From the NCBI GenBank assembly GCA_948470475.1, contig OX419343.1, positions 4,287,916 to 4,351,915 on the forward strand: DNA of 64,000 nt, given 5' to 3'. The notes under the pieces were generated by a model. The model ran no database searches and had not been told where the DNA came from. It saw nothing but the letters and a program-made list of their open reading frames with translations. Each line of letters begins with the position of its first letter. Positions within the stretch are counted from its first letter, which is position 1. This DNA comes from Galaxea fascicularis (lineage: Eukaryota; Cnidaria; Anthozoa; Scleractinia; Euphylliidae). Below, piece after piece: positions 50,241 through 61,687 of the stretch. The position numbers and the translations under genes are program-made.

Positions 50241-51428
50241 AGCCTCCGGGAGCCTCCGTGATGATCTCGACCTTTTATTTCAGGAGCTAACATTTCTTTT
50301 ACTACGGCAGAGTTCATCTTAAATTGCACTTCTACTGCTTTATTCACAACGTGTGGCATGACTAAACATATTTTTGCGAAACAACTGTTAAGCAAAAGCG
50401 TAAAATTGACTAAATTACTCGCTGAACATGTCAACAGATGCAATTCGCAGCAAGGAAAGAAATTTGGTGGTGAGACGTAGAATGTTGAGCTTGTACCAAC
50501 ACCTCGTTAGCTTTGTACACAATTTTGTTGGGTATTTTTTATCGTGTTTCCTGTAAGTGTCGCCTTGGTGTTAGTTTCGTAATTAAAAAGTTTTGATTTA
50601 GTGTTAGATTTTTAGAAAATAGTCTCGCTTGCTTTTCTAAGTTTGTATTGTCGCGATAGTAGTTTTTGCGTGTGGAACACGATTTGTTTTAGAATGCGGC
50701 TGTACATGTGTAGAGCTTTACACCATGTATCTCAAATTTAAGCGACTCTTACTGATCATTTTCCGGCTCCTTGTGCTCCTGTTTCGCGACTCGAGTTGTA
50801 ATTTTCATCTCGATGAGCGCGGCACAGATAAGAATTTTTAGCATCGAAACTTCACCGTTGAGCGCTGAAAACAATTTTTCTTATATCATTTGAATTAATT
50901 GAAGTCGATCCTGAGTAGATGCGGCCTCGGGTAAACGCGAATTTCAGGTCAAAAAGATCCTTTTTAGCTACCACGAAAGAAGCCCTGTGTTGGCATTTCC
51001 CAACTCGCGCGTTGAAAAGGTGTCGCGAGGGCTGATGATCGGTCGCCACGCGCGGGAAACTGGGTTCTTTAGTCACTGAGTGTAAACGAAACATTCCGAA
51101 TTCATCTCTCGCTTAGTGGAAACCAAGCTTGCATTTCTAAAAGATAAAAAAGATAAAGGAAAAAGAAAATAGAAACTTATAGCCAGGTTTTTTTCAGCCA
51201 TGTTTTTTCCTTATTTTCCGCCGACTAATGGGCATTTTGTACTTTGGTGGGATATACCTTGCATACCAACAGGAATCAGCCGGCAACCTCGTCGTAAGAT
51301 CTTAAGTGACAAACGAGGACAGCCACTGGAAACAAGACTCGACGAGTAAATGAACACAGGACCGTCTCCGAGTCTGATGAATATGTCTTACTTAAAATAT
51401 AATTTCATGGTATAAACATGATAAAAGT
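50241..51428. other. Non-coding stretch, nothing recognised
   Basis: Ordinary intergenic or intronic DNA. Several short frames exist, but none has splice sites or a recognisable product. Confidence 0.4.
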
Positions 51429-51712
51429 TTAATGACACTCTCCACCACGTCGATCACTTTTCTGTTGAGCAAATATGGGGAAGATAAGGTACCTGTCATC
51501 CGGAACTATCAATCCAAAGCTCAAAGTTGATTGGCCCTCCATGCAGTTTACATATGCAACAAGCTCAGTAGCATGGCAGAGAGGAAACTTGGTGACGACT
51601 TCTTGATAAGGAGGGTAGCCTCCTCCCTGTAGCCAGGCAGTTGGTGTTGTGTCTGAGTAACCCTCTGAGCCCCGAACAAACTCAAGTCCCCAATAATCCT
51701 GCCTCTCATAAC
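51429..51712 (-). CDS. Terminal exon of an unrecognised gene
   Basis: After the acceptor CTAATCATTCAG, the exon reads (G)YERQDYWGLEFVRGSEGYSD and continues for about 93 codons to GGECH and a TGA. It has two Cys near HATELVAYVNC and a hydrophobic YLIFPIFAQQ near the end. I recognise no family. The phase-1 start fits the ATG exon at 55728-55749, which would give a protein of about 100 residues; other exons could lie between. A stop-containing frame with a clean acceptor and balanced composition supports it as real but only moderately. Confidence 0.45.
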
Positions 51713-52032
51713 CTGAATGATTAGAGACTGTCAAGAAAATGTAATTCACAGTGATCGTGATAGACAGAGAGACACATACACACATATACTTGTTGCGAAC
51801 AACAAATGTCTTGTCTCTCCTTGAAGTGCTATAGGAATAGGTCATTTCTCGATCGCCCGCCGTACAAGTTCTTTGTGTCTGAATGTTATTCGTGCATACA
51901 AACATATTTTACTTTATTGAAGAAAATCAAGTTTTCGATCATGTGATCACTTCGGCCTTGAGTTAAGCGAAGAAAAGAATGCTTCATGAAATTCGAAATT
52001 TTGCATCTTTCGTGATCTTGTTGCAGATTTAA

Positions 52033-52300
52033 GGTCGGGACACACTAGGCGACAAGTCGCTGCAACAAATCGCCTCGTGTGACGTGGTGAATTTTTGTGA
52101 AAATCATTGTCGCTTCTGCAGAATTTTGTCGCTGCGATCAGGCTCTGCATGAATTCAAACCAGTTTGAATTCTCGCAGCTGATCACAGAGACAAAAACAG
52201 CGAAAGCAGCGCTGTCGCGACTTGTTTTGCAGACAGTACGCACGGAGCGACTTGTCGCAGAGACCTATCGCAGCGACTTGTCGCCTAGTGTGTCCCGACC
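52033..52300. mobile_element. MITE with 30-bp GGTCGGGACACACTAGG ends
   Basis: The ends GGTCGGGACACACTAGGCGA at 52033 and their reverse complement ending 52300 match over about 30 bp (continuing CAAGTCGCTGC). The centre contains a perfect short palindrome, GAATTCAAAC/GTTTGAATTC, and many GTCGC repeats. It lies in the putative 4-kb intron between 51713 and 55727. No clear target duplication was identified. Confidence 0.85.
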
Positions 52301-53299
52301 CTTATAAAAATAAATGAATGAGATCAGTCGGCGGCATATCACGATGTCATGAGCACAGCCTTGCACAGATCACCTCGGTAGGCCTTGTTCTCACATTCAT
52401 TTTATTCAATTTACGAAAGCGAAAACTCTTGCTACCATGGCTATTTCAGTGTGCATGGTTCAAATGCGTGTTTCTCTGGTTCGTCAGTTCTCGTGAACTG
52501 CACTTATAAGGTAGCCTATTTGAAGGTGTCATCAAAAACACCATCTCATCATTTCTTAGTAGAAAACGTTCCGACATGATTTCCTACTCAATAGTAGCTC
52601 ACCTACTGAATTTCTAGCTGCAAATGAGAATGAAATGCGACGTTCGCGTTACTCGTGCCGTTTACATATTAGACGCGTCCTTTGGCTTTTGTGGCCTGCG
52701 AACAACGAAAGACGAACCGGAAATTCTAAAAGTATTTACCGTCTCTGGCTAATTTGTAGAAATGGCTTTCTGTTAACGAACGAACCTTTCAGTCCCCCTA
52801 GAAAGTGCTCGCAGTTTACACAGGATTAAAAATAAGTTGTATAAAAACTTCGTGGCTTTACTCCATTTGTAATTTTTTTCTGTTTTACGGTCCGGACTGG
52901 ATTTCTAGGAAATAACAAAATATTTAACTCTCGCGACGTTTGATGGAATCTCCGGAATTTTTCCATGAAGCTCGAGGTTTCCATTTCTCAGAGAACACGG
53001 AGAATTGTCCTGAACTCCCTTATGTCCAGGATTGAACGCAACTACGAATTCCACAATTTTTTGTTGGGGTTTTCGTCACTTCTATGTCTTGCCAATTACC
53101 TCAGTCAGTCTCCGTAGCGAGCTTGCGAATTTTACAAAATTTTGTAGAGTTTCTATGGCAATTTTGTTTTTGGCATCAACGAAACTGTTCTGTTGTTTAC
53201 TGGATCGGTACGGATGAAATGCATTCCATATAGAAAAGCTGAAAGATCAGAAATACTGATTTGTCATCACACTGAGTGCCAACAAATAGCACGTGACAG

Positions 53300-53425
53300 T
53301 GGGTAGTATCGAAAACGAAGACCCCGAAAACGAAGACCCGAAGACCGAAGACCTACGAAAACGAAGACCTACGAAAGCGAAGACCAACGAAAATAAAGAC
53401 CTACGAAAACGAAGACCCCTACGAA
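53300..53425. repeat. CGAAAACGAAGACCTA minisatellite
   Basis: About seven degenerate copies of a CGAAAACGAAGACC(C/TA) unit of 10-17 bp follow one another. There is no coding frame of interest. Confidence 0.85.
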
Positions 53426-53753
53426 ATTTTTAAAATTTTCATCTAGGAATAAACAAGTAAGACACTGATACTGATCGGTATTACTCGTAGTCATGAACAA
53501 CAACAGTTCATCTAGCAGGGGCACCCAACGTCCGCTTTCTCTCCAATGCTTTTTAAATGCTGTTTTAGGCTATCTGGAGTACTTTTCAAGCTCTGTAGAT
53601 TAATTTCAAGTTGCACCTAAAAAAATTATCTGTTTGGTTATTCTAGGGGAACTTGAGTATTCTCGAATTTATTAGGGCTTTCTTATCAGAGGGGATTAAA
53701 GGCCTTCCGAACAGATAATTACCGAAACGATCCATCGGGTGCCCCTGATCTAG

Positions 53754-54681
53754 ACCCCGGGAGGGGGGGGGGAGTACTTGGGTCAATTTTTGCTGGGTAT
53801 GTGCCGCTGGCCTCTCAGAACCCCTACCCCATTATAGTCTATTCTGTGGGCAATTATAGACCCCATCTTAGTCACTTTTGGGAAAATGTAATTTTCGCGA
53901 TCCCAGCTTAGTCACTTTCTGTTTATGCCTCTACCTTAAGTAGGTCATCCTAAAATGAATTGACACGTTTGTTAAATTGAATGTAGAAAACTTTACTTTT
54001 CACCTACAGTACAAACATTCTTGTACATTTGCTATCCGTTAGTATTTACAAACGTACCGTCATAAATAGTTGAAATGCAAACATTCTTCTTTAACGGGAA
54101 CGTCATAATGGTTCTTACATGGATAAAACCAAATTATTTAGAACCTACAGATCAGAAGATTCATACTCCCAATAAAAATATTGGCAAGACCGTTTTATCG
54201 GTACCTGTACAACAGTCACGTTGAAAGCTATTAAGTCCTGAGCGAAAGAGAACAAACGCTTTCTAATCCAAAGGAAGATCCAAGTTATGTTAACTTCGAT
54301 GGACGATAACAACGCAGAATAGCCGGAAAATAAATACCGTAGTACGGATGATTTGTTGGACTTTGTTCTGGACCCAGGGGTTCTACATTATTGTTCAAGT
54401 CGTTAATGTTTAAGTTGTGATTTCACGAACGGAAGTCAGTGCGAGCCAACTGTTAAATATTAAAACAACAGCAAGAACCATTTTTTAACCGCGAATCTTC
54501 CTAATTTTAAATCCCTGCTTGCCAGAATTTTCTTATCCCAGAAATCCCGAAAATGCGCGATCCCATTCTAGTAACTCTACAAAAAATGTAACCCCATTAG
54601 AGTCACTCCAGTCGTGAAAATGCCACCCCATCCAGCGGCACATCCCCGTTAGCCTCTTATAAGGAAGTACCCCCCTAGACC
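53754..54681. mobile_element. Non-autonomous inverted-repeat element, ~0.93 kb
   Basis: The left edge (CCGGGAGGGGGGGGGAGTACTT, 53758 on) and right edge (AAGTACCCCCCTAGAC, to 54681) are inverted. Further inside, GGGTATGTGCCGCTGG and CCAGCGGCACATCCCC also mirror each other. Paired CCCCATTATAG / CCCCATTAGAG motifs continue the symmetry. I see no transposase. The edges match the repeat ending at position 217. Confidence 0.65.
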
Positions 54682-55727
54682 TACGCATTATCAAGGATTT
54701 GCTATCTATCAACTAGAATATCAATCAAGTACTAACGCAAACGTAACGGTTGCTCTTCGTAACGAGTTCAATCGAAATAAAGAAACTGAAACAAGTACAA
54801 ACGAGCGAATAGCGGCGCGTAACTTGACAATGCCGGAGTCGGAACAATGAAAAACGTGAACGTAAGTTCTGGGCTCTGTGACTTATCCTGCATCAAACCG
54901 TGGTTGCGGTTTATACACTGAGCAGATTCTTTCACGTTTTTGAAAAGGTAAACAACTTCAGTATAAACTGCAACCACGGCTTCCTGTTCAATTACGTTAC
55001 GCACACAGAAAATCCAAAAGGTCAAGCTGGGGAAAAAACCCATTGTCTGAGCGTATAAAATTCAGTTTATTTTATAATAAATAAAAAGATCAACTATCTG
55101 CAGTGGATACGAACAAAGTTTCTAAGTGATCATCAATACAAAAAGAAACACAAAGCTAACGAGACCTTCATTGCTGAGATAACGCAGTGAAAGTCTACGA
55201 TCAAAAACAACTCTTAGCTGAAAATTAATTCTTGAAGAAAAAGCATTTTTCACCGAATATATTATCGTCATTCGTCCAGATAAATAAATCACTGTTTCCT
55301 AATAATTGGTTTCTTTCGGTGAAATATGTGCCCGTAAACTTCATTCAAAACTATCACCAATAGGAAATAAATGTCGTTTGCGGAAGTGCGACAACGGCCA
55401 GCTATTAAGCTGAAGATTATTTTTGAAAAGCAACCGGGATATTTCCACGATGTAAATCTTCAGCTGAATTAATCAAACAGACAAGGCTATTTAAGTTCGT
55501 ACAAACATGCCTTTCAAAAGCCATGAAACGATCTGGGAACACAGGAAACAGCAATTTCATATCTGCTCAAATGCTCGGCGTTGTTTAGACTCAAATGAAA
55601 GTGAAACTACGTAACTTTCGCACAAGATGTATTATTAAAAAGCACAACAAAGTGGGAAGCATTACTCTTGGAGAAGGAGCTCGAAGTATTTAAGGAGCAC
55701 TTAATTTTTGGGCGGCTAGCTTCTTAC
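54682..55727. other. Intron or intergenic sequence, nothing recognised
   Basis: No exon, RNA or clear repeat. A short inverted pair, GAAACCGTGGTTGC-like (54892-54912 and 54966-54982: ACCGTGGTTGCGG / CTGCAACCACGG), forms a weak hairpin. Confidence 0.4.
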
Positions 55728-55749
55728 CTTGTGCCGTATCCGACTCCAT
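55728..55749 (-). CDS. Candidate first coding exon (MESDTAQ)
   Basis: An ATG at 55749 starts seven codons ending CAA G at a strong donor, G|GTAAGAAG. The phase-1 end fits both the exon at 51429-51712 and the exon at 48827-48886, so it may serve one or both by alternative splicing. A seven-codon exon is weak evidence by itself. Confidence 0.35.
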
Positions 55750-56598
55750 TTAGAAGACAGAAGGCCTGAAAGAACATCTTAGTTAATCCATTGAAAACTG
55801 AAATTCGATTTTCCACATCACGTGTCGAAAACCAGCGGGTCGATTTTACAGGTCACATTCCACAGGCCAAAGTACAGGTCACCGAGTTACATATAAGTAA
55901 ACAAGCCGAAAGCGTCTACTAGCTCTAATCACTATCGAAATTTTGTTTTAGATTGGTGTGAAACTCTTTGTCTTATTTACCAATCTGACCTGTGGAATGT
56001 CACCTGTAAAATAGATCAAGCAGCCTGGAAAGTAGGTCCGCAAAAGCATACATGTGTGCCTTACTCGATCACTTGACAGGCGCTCGACTCTCGTGGACAA
56101 ATAAATAAACTGACGATCGTGCCATAATGTGGCTACACACTTCGTGTAAGCCACACAACAAACATTTAGTGAAAACAACCGATCCTCCAGTGTATTCGTT
56201 GTTTATTTACAATTTTCGTTCTTTATGTTTCGCATCATTTGAAACATTTTGTTATGTTTAACTATCTCATCCAAGCTGCTGCTGTGTATGGACATTTTAC
56301 ACATGGGTTTGCGTTAGGGAAGCTAAATTTAGGGTTAAACGCTTGTTAGCTAAACGCCTAACGGTGTGTGTAACGGTGTAACGGCGTAATGGCAAACGGC
56401 TGAGATGATCACGTGTCCTATTTTCCGGCCATTTTACACGTTTGCCGATTGCCATTTGCCGTTTTCAATGTGAAGAGGTTTGTCTTCACGTTAATGACAA
56501 ACGTGAGTAAAAACGGATTTCATTTGTCGTTGTCGGATACATTAGCGATCGTATGCTTTAATTTAGCGCTCTGTTATTCCTTTTTGTATGTGATGAGT
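55750..56598. other. Non-coding stretch with paired GGTCA/TGACC motifs
   Basis: Two mirrored CACATTCCACAGG / CCTGTGGAATGTCACCTGT segments (55855-55868 and 55988-56007) suggest the remains of a small inverted-repeat element. No gene is supported. Confidence 0.4.
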
Positions 56599-56870
56599 TA
56601 AGGCAATGTCTCTGAATTGCATTGCGCATCCTGACTGCGCATAATTTCTTGCGTTAGCAGCGCGTGCACAAGCACGTACACGTTCAAAACATTGCAGTTT
56701 TCTAAAGGACTCATCCTATAGAAATAACTAAACGGCGATTTTCTCCCAAACAAGTATGATGACCTGTGCTTTTCATTTCTCATATTGAAAGAAAATGTAA
56801 TTCTCCATGACATATTCAGATTTGAAGAATTTTTTATTGTCCAGTTTTTCATTATTCACGGAAAATCTCT
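56599..56870. repeat. Relative of the TTAA element at 39551
   Basis: It starts GTTAAGGCAATGTCT and shares GAATTGCATTGCGCATCC, a GCGCGTGCAC block and a diverged GATGACCTGTGCTTTTCATT module in the same order as the left half of 39551-40181. The right end was not found, so this is a diverged or truncated copy. Confidence 0.65.
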
Positions 56871-57536
56871 TTTAGGATGTAGTTATTGAAACTTCATTAG
56901 TAAAGCACAGACGCAAAAAACACGACTTATATTTCATTAATTCATTTTTTCTTCACCTTTAAGAATTTAAATTTCGATCATGATGTTCTTTTGACAAAAT
57001 AGACCTATTTATGTTTTTCTCAGTGCGTCAGAGCGGGCGGTATTCTACAAATCATGCAATCTGATTGGTTCCAGGAGCGGGCGGTATTTTCTCATCCGGC
57101 CCGCTCACTGCGGGCCGTATCGTTGCGGGATGAGTCGTCGATAACATCTTTTACACCGGCGCGACGAAAGAGTGTATTTTTGCTCTTAAAATGAAAATTT
57201 GCACTTACTAACAATAACGAAGTGAAGGAAAACATCACCGCTGGAATAAAATCCTAATTATTAGTTCTCCTTAAAAAAAGGCGAGTATTCACTTCATTTT
57301 GTTTACAACACTTTGCTATCGCTTTGCTGTTTTTGAGCTATTTTGTGTAAACAAAATCGCTCTATGTCAGCATGAAGCTCAAGAAATTCTTCCGTGGTCG
57401 GGTGGTTCTGCTTTGAACCAATGAAATAAAGGTTTCTTTAGATGGCATTGTTTCAGCCAGCGGCCAATCTAATTCCCTGTTTTAAAGGTGTTTTTGAAAG
57501 CATGTGGTCAGTGATGGTCAGCACTGAGACTAATAC
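56871..57536. other. Non-coding stretch with a GCGGGCGGTATT repeat
   Basis: AGCGGGCGGTATT occurs twice (57033 and 57077), around a CAATCTGATTGG segment, and CCCGCTCACTGCGGG forms a short hairpin. No gene is seen. Confidence 0.45.
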
Positions 57537-57774
57537 CCCATTCACACCAACTAAACATGTTTTATTAAACCAGGTTTAGAAAAATGAAAACTGTTAAAGA
57601 AAAACTGGAACTCAGGCTTTCATGCAGGATTTAGATGAACTTAAACATGTTCTTTAATTTGCACTGAATTTGTAGTCAAAAAACATCAGTAAGCAGCTTT
57701 TATAAAGAAAATAATTTTAAACCGTGTTTAACAAAACAGCTTTTAAACATGTTTAAGCTTTGATGTGAACGGGG
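57537..57774. mobile_element. MITE with CCCCATTCACACCAA-type ends
   Basis: The left end CCCCATTCACACCAACTAAA and the reverse complement of the right end (CCCCGTTCACATCAAAGCTT) match over roughly 30 bp, including AAACATGTTT. The interior is AT-rich with several AAACATGTT repeats. It is non-coding. Confidence 0.75.
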
Positions 57775-58279
57775 CATAAAAGTTACACATGCGTGTTGAT
57801 TACGCTCAAAGGAACATCAGCGTGGAATGTCACGCTGTTGCGTGATGTATTTATTACTATCACGCCACGGGGTACCACCATTATGGTAGTCTTTCCGGAG
57901 AAAAGGGTTTGTATATTTAACGCATGCGTGAATGACAACAATAGGCGGAGATACTGGAGTCAGATTAGAATGAAGTAAGAGTTGTGCTGTTTCGATGGAT
58001 GATGAAGGTAGTAAGGTGGGGACGAAAGTATTTGAGGTTTACGGCCGCGGTTTGTTGGTTATAACAACCGTGTGTTTACTCTCCTTCGCAGACGCTCTTT
58101 TGGTTCGTCACGCAATCTTTCCTCCCCAATGAACGTCTGATTATCGGAAATAATGCAGGCGGTGAAAAGAGGCAAAACACGTTAAACGAATAACGCTAGT
58201 CCAGTGCTCGAATTTGCTTTTTCGACCACTAACCCTTAATAAATGAGGAGAAAGTGCTTCCTTTGCAATGACATCTACA
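57775..58279. other. Non-coding stretch, nothing recognised
   Basis: No convincing exon or repeat. Confidence 0.4.
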
Positions 58280-58500
58280 AATGGTTAGACTTTCTAGTCT
58301 TCTCGGATAAGGACGATAAGCCGGAGGTCCCGTCTCACAACTCTTCACAATTAATTCTGTGGGACGTTAAAGAACCACTAGGGACGTAACGAACCCTGGC
58401 TGTGACCACCCCTAGTGCTGACCTTGTAGAGGGCCACAAGTTTATTAGTTGCTTCAACTATTCCGTGCCACCCTCTTTAAATAAAGTGTATATATAAACT
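58280..58500 (+). repeat. Dispersed retroelement-like tail
   Basis: It contains TCTCGGATAAGGACGATAAG, GGAGGTCCCGTCTCAC and TGTGGGACGTTAAAGAACC in this order. I recall this motif series as the conserved tail of SINE/LINE-type repeats in marine invertebrates; I could not verify this here. Directly behind follow TGACCTGTGACCTGCATCC repeats (58550-58577). Confidence 0.5.
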
Positions 58501-58794
58501 TCTATGCATCATCTGTTTTATGGCGTTTTGGCATTTGACGTTTTGGGCTGTGACCTGTGACCTGCATCCTGTGACCTGCAAAAGAAACCTGCCGGTAAAT
58601 TAAAATTGTTACAATTATCACAAATTGTTTATGACATATTTTCTTTAGTTTCACGAGCTACGTTATGTTTACATGGAAGTATGTGTTGCGACTAAACAAA
58701 ACCTTTAAAAAAAAACTAAAAAAAAAATGGAAAACTAAAAAAGATGGAAAAAGTCATGATCTAACATCTTTTTAATCCGGTGTACGAGCTGTAG

Positions 58795-59574
58795 AGGTTG
58801 CAGACCGCTTCGAAAGTTTCACTGGCTTTCCACGAGTTATTGGGGCTGTCGATGGTATTGTCACATAGTAATCAGAACACCTTCTCAATATCCACAGTCA
58901 TATCTCAATCGTCTGAGGAATCATTCAATTATTCTTCAGGTAATATATGTATAACATTTCTCATGATACTTATGTATCTCTGGCGTAATACATCACTCTG
59001 ATAAAAGTATGCATAGTCCTTTTGCCATCCTGTTTCCTCTGTAAACACAGAGATGTAATAATAATGATTTATCAAAGTCTGTAGTTTTATAAGATTTTAA
59101 CACATTTAAGCCTGACAAATACCTGGTATGCATCTTTGTACTCCTTTGTATGATAGATTTATAGAATTCTGACATTCAGTCAGCAGTCACTAACCATTAC
59201 CTCTTAGTGAAATGTGATACAACATTTTCCCTAGGTGGTTGTTGTCGCCATTCAGAGACAATGGTCACTTAACGGGGCCACAAGTTTCCTACAACAATAA
59301 GCATGCCCGAACACGTCAACCCATTGAAAGAGCCTTTGATTTGTTAAAGGGAAGATGGAGGTGCTTGAAGTATGTTGAAATGGAGAATGTTGAGGATGTT
59401 CCATCAGTGGTTTCCGCAGCATGTGTTCTGCACAATTTTTGTCTCATCATCGATGATGGGACAATTGAAGATTTCTTTGATGATGATGATGATGATGACC
59501 AAATTCCTTTTCCAGTTCCAAGGCCACAAGCAGTTGCAAAAAGAAATCAGATGGTCATCTTTCTTGACCACTAA
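58795..59574 (+). pseudogene. Decayed HARBI1-like (PIF/Harbinger) nuclease
   Basis: PIF/Harbinger nucleases cut and join transposon DNA through a DDE catalytic core. The first part (58795-58939) reads VADRFESFTGFPRVIGAVDG, containing the first catalytic Asp; a two-base frame shift then leads into HIVIRTPSQYPQSYLNRLRN and a CAG|GTAATA donor. The next recognisable part starts after CCCTAG at 59235: WLLSPFRDNGHLTGPQ, then IERAFDLLKGRWRCL and VLHNFCLI, ending with an Asp run encoded by GAT repeats and a TAA at 59574. The middle of the fold, including the second Asp (usually in a GSVHDARV context), and the N-terminus are missing. It cannot encode an active enzyme. Confidence 0.8.
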
Positions 59575-59582
59575 TATTATTT

Positions 59583-59773
59583 GCGTGGTTCCAGAAAATA
59601 TCCATACCCTCCCCATGGATGGTCATTGGAAATTCTGGGGGTAGTGGGCTCTTAACAGCCAAAATTTCTAAGGGAAAGTACGAAGCTAAACTGGAAATTC
59701 CAGGGGGGTATTGAAGAGGGTTCAAATGAAAAACCTTCCATGGGGGAGGTATTGATATTTTCTGGAGCCACGC
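59583..59773. mobile_element. 191-bp MITE with TATTT target duplication
   Basis: GCGTGGTTCCAGAAAATATC at the left and GATATTTTCTGGAGCCACGC at the right are near-perfect reverse complements over about 36 bp. TATTT flanks both sides (59578-59582 and 59774-59778). It sits nine bases after the nuclease stop codon and is non-coding. Confidence 0.85.
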
Positions 59774-59778
59774 TATTT

Positions 59779-60168
59779 TACAATCACATAATAATATTAC
59801 ATGTAATTAATAGAGTAAGTAATAGCGGCTGAGTAAGTTAAAACTGTTGGGGGCTGTGAGGGCAGTGGTCAGGGTTTTCTAAATTCAATTTCAACTTGCA
59901 GTTATTATGTGGAAATGTAAACGCAATTATACTTCCCTTCGAAGAGCACAGTATTTTTATTCAGTCAGACTCAACAACAACGAACAAAAAAACAATTTTT
60001 TTGATTGGATCCATTCTGGAGTTGTGTGAACCTATAATTATTCATTGCTGCTGCTTGTCTGCTGTGGTATTCAATGGCATAATTTTTCATGAATTAACTC
60101 TAAAATATCTTCTCGATAATAATAGGCACAACCAGGTTTATCGCTATAGTTTGTATGTATATTATAGC
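59779..60168. other. Non-coding stretch, nothing recognised
   Basis: AT-rich DNA with no supported gene. It contains a TATCGCTATAG motif (about 60139) that recurs after the SINE's flanking repeat at 60521. Confidence 0.4.
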
Positions 60169-60520
60169 TCCACCACTTGTATGTGTTTATAGTGCTACGC
60201 GGCACAACATGTATATATGTACCCTTACTTTCTCTTCGCCGCGATTCACCATCTTATCGTCCCCGACTTTCTCTGTCCGACCTCGTAGCTTAGTCGGCAG
60301 AGCAACGGTAGATCTAATCCGGAGGTCGTGGGTTCGATTCCCACCGAGGTCATAAGAATTTTTTCTTTGCCTCGTGTGGTTCCCTGATACCCTTTACTAG
60401 GGCTAACGCCCAGTGGGTTTTTCATGGATTTCTATTAGCACTTTAATTTACACTCCAGAGTTAATTCTCTGTTCCACCACTTGTATGTGTTTATAGTGCT
60501 ACGCGGCACAACATGTATAT
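60169..60520 (+). mobile_element. tRNA-derived SINE flanked by 48-bp direct repeats
   Basis: Identical 48-bp segments starting TCCACCACTTGTATGTGTTT lie at 60169-60216 and 60473-60520. Between them a tRNA-like head (60279-60351) is followed by CATAAGAATTTTTTC and a body containing TAGGGCTAACGCCCAGTGGG and ACTCCAGAGTTAATTCTCTG. I recall a very similar SINE from corals. The tail has no poly-A. Exact flanking repeats point to a recent event. Confidence 0.8.
60279..60351 (+). tRNA. tRNA-like SINE head, probably not a functional tRNA
   Basis: GACCTCG and CGAGGTC form a perfect seven-pair acceptor stem. The D-arm carries an A-box (TAGCTTAGTCGGC) and the T-arm a perfect B-box (GGTTCGATTCC). The anticodon arm (CGGTAGATCTAATCCGG) pairs badly; a TCT (Arg-type) anticodon is possible only with a bulged stem. 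With the SINE body behind it, this is best read as a Pol III promoter head. The leading CCA-less end fits a nuclear gene or a derivative. Confidence 0.6.
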
Positions 60521-61687
60521 TATCGCTATAGCTGCTTTCCAATACCAAGCATAAGGTTGCTGCTAGTTTCTAGCCAGTGAGATTTAGAAAACATTTTTTG
60601 TCATGTTTAATTTCTTGAAGCTTATGACTACTGAAAATTATTCGTCTTTTGTGCTTAATGGATAAGTAATCTAGAAAGATGGAATTATGCCACAATTAGT
60701 ATTCAATATACAAAGAAGATAAATGTTTGTTTTGAATGCTTTACCCAGACATTCTTAACTGTTAATACAGCACATTAACATTATAATCCTTTATATTTCC
60801 TTGTGTTTGAAATGGACAGTGGAGGCTAGAATGAAAGAACTACAGGACTATTTGAATTAGAATTATCAACAAAGCAGTTTGGACTGAGAGATAGTTGTGA
60901 ACAACCCTCAGAACACAGTCATCAGTATAAATTAAAAACACAACGAGTTTATTTAAGTCTGTCGTCACAAAGTTTATTCACAACAACCTGTACATACGTT
61001 TACAAAGAGAAAATGTAAAATGCCCAGTTGCATTCGGTGTGTGTTCAAACCTGACAAACTGTCAAGGAAAATTCGGTCCCCTTAACTAAAACAGGAGGCT
61101 TACGACGTAACAGAAAATATAAACTTGTCAGTATTTCGTTGGGCAATACATTACAATGCTACCTACAGATTGTGAGGGGAGGCAAACTAGCAAATGAGTC
61201 GAAAATCCTAGAAATGTTCACACACACGGTAAGCACAACAAATAAAATAGCATATTAACAATAAAATGTAGATTATTATAAATCTGGTAAGCTGAAGTTA
61301 ATTGAAAATAAAAGCTTAACTTCAAAGCTAGGGTATTAAACATAAGGTTAAGCATACCTTACGCTCGGCAAATTTTACTCGACACATTTTGAGCTCAGTC
61401 TTTGTTTACCTGGTGGTGCATTGATCTTGCCACTTTCAACCAGAAAATGATTGCTGAAATGCTGACCAGATGATTACGAGTATTAACCACGCATGAAGGA
61501 TGTGGAACCTTTCCAAAAGTGATAAATAATTCGCGAGGTGGATATTTTCACGGAACTTAATAAAAAACAGACAAATCGTATAAAGCGAAAATTACTTTAC
61601 ATGGGTCAGGTTAATTTTGACAGAGTTAAGACGGTAAGAGTTGCTGGGCTACAAATATAAACCGGACCGTTCAAGTTTTTAAAGTTC
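60521..61687. other. Non-coding stretch, nothing recognised
   Basis: AT-rich DNA between the SINE and the Myb/SANT-like gene. It probably includes that gene's 3' untranslated region. No exon or clear repeat was seen. Confidence 0.4.

Noticed and set aside
59404..59616. Minus-strand frame rich in Ile
   Set aside because: It is the reverse of the nuclease C-terminus and the GAT-repeat Asp run.
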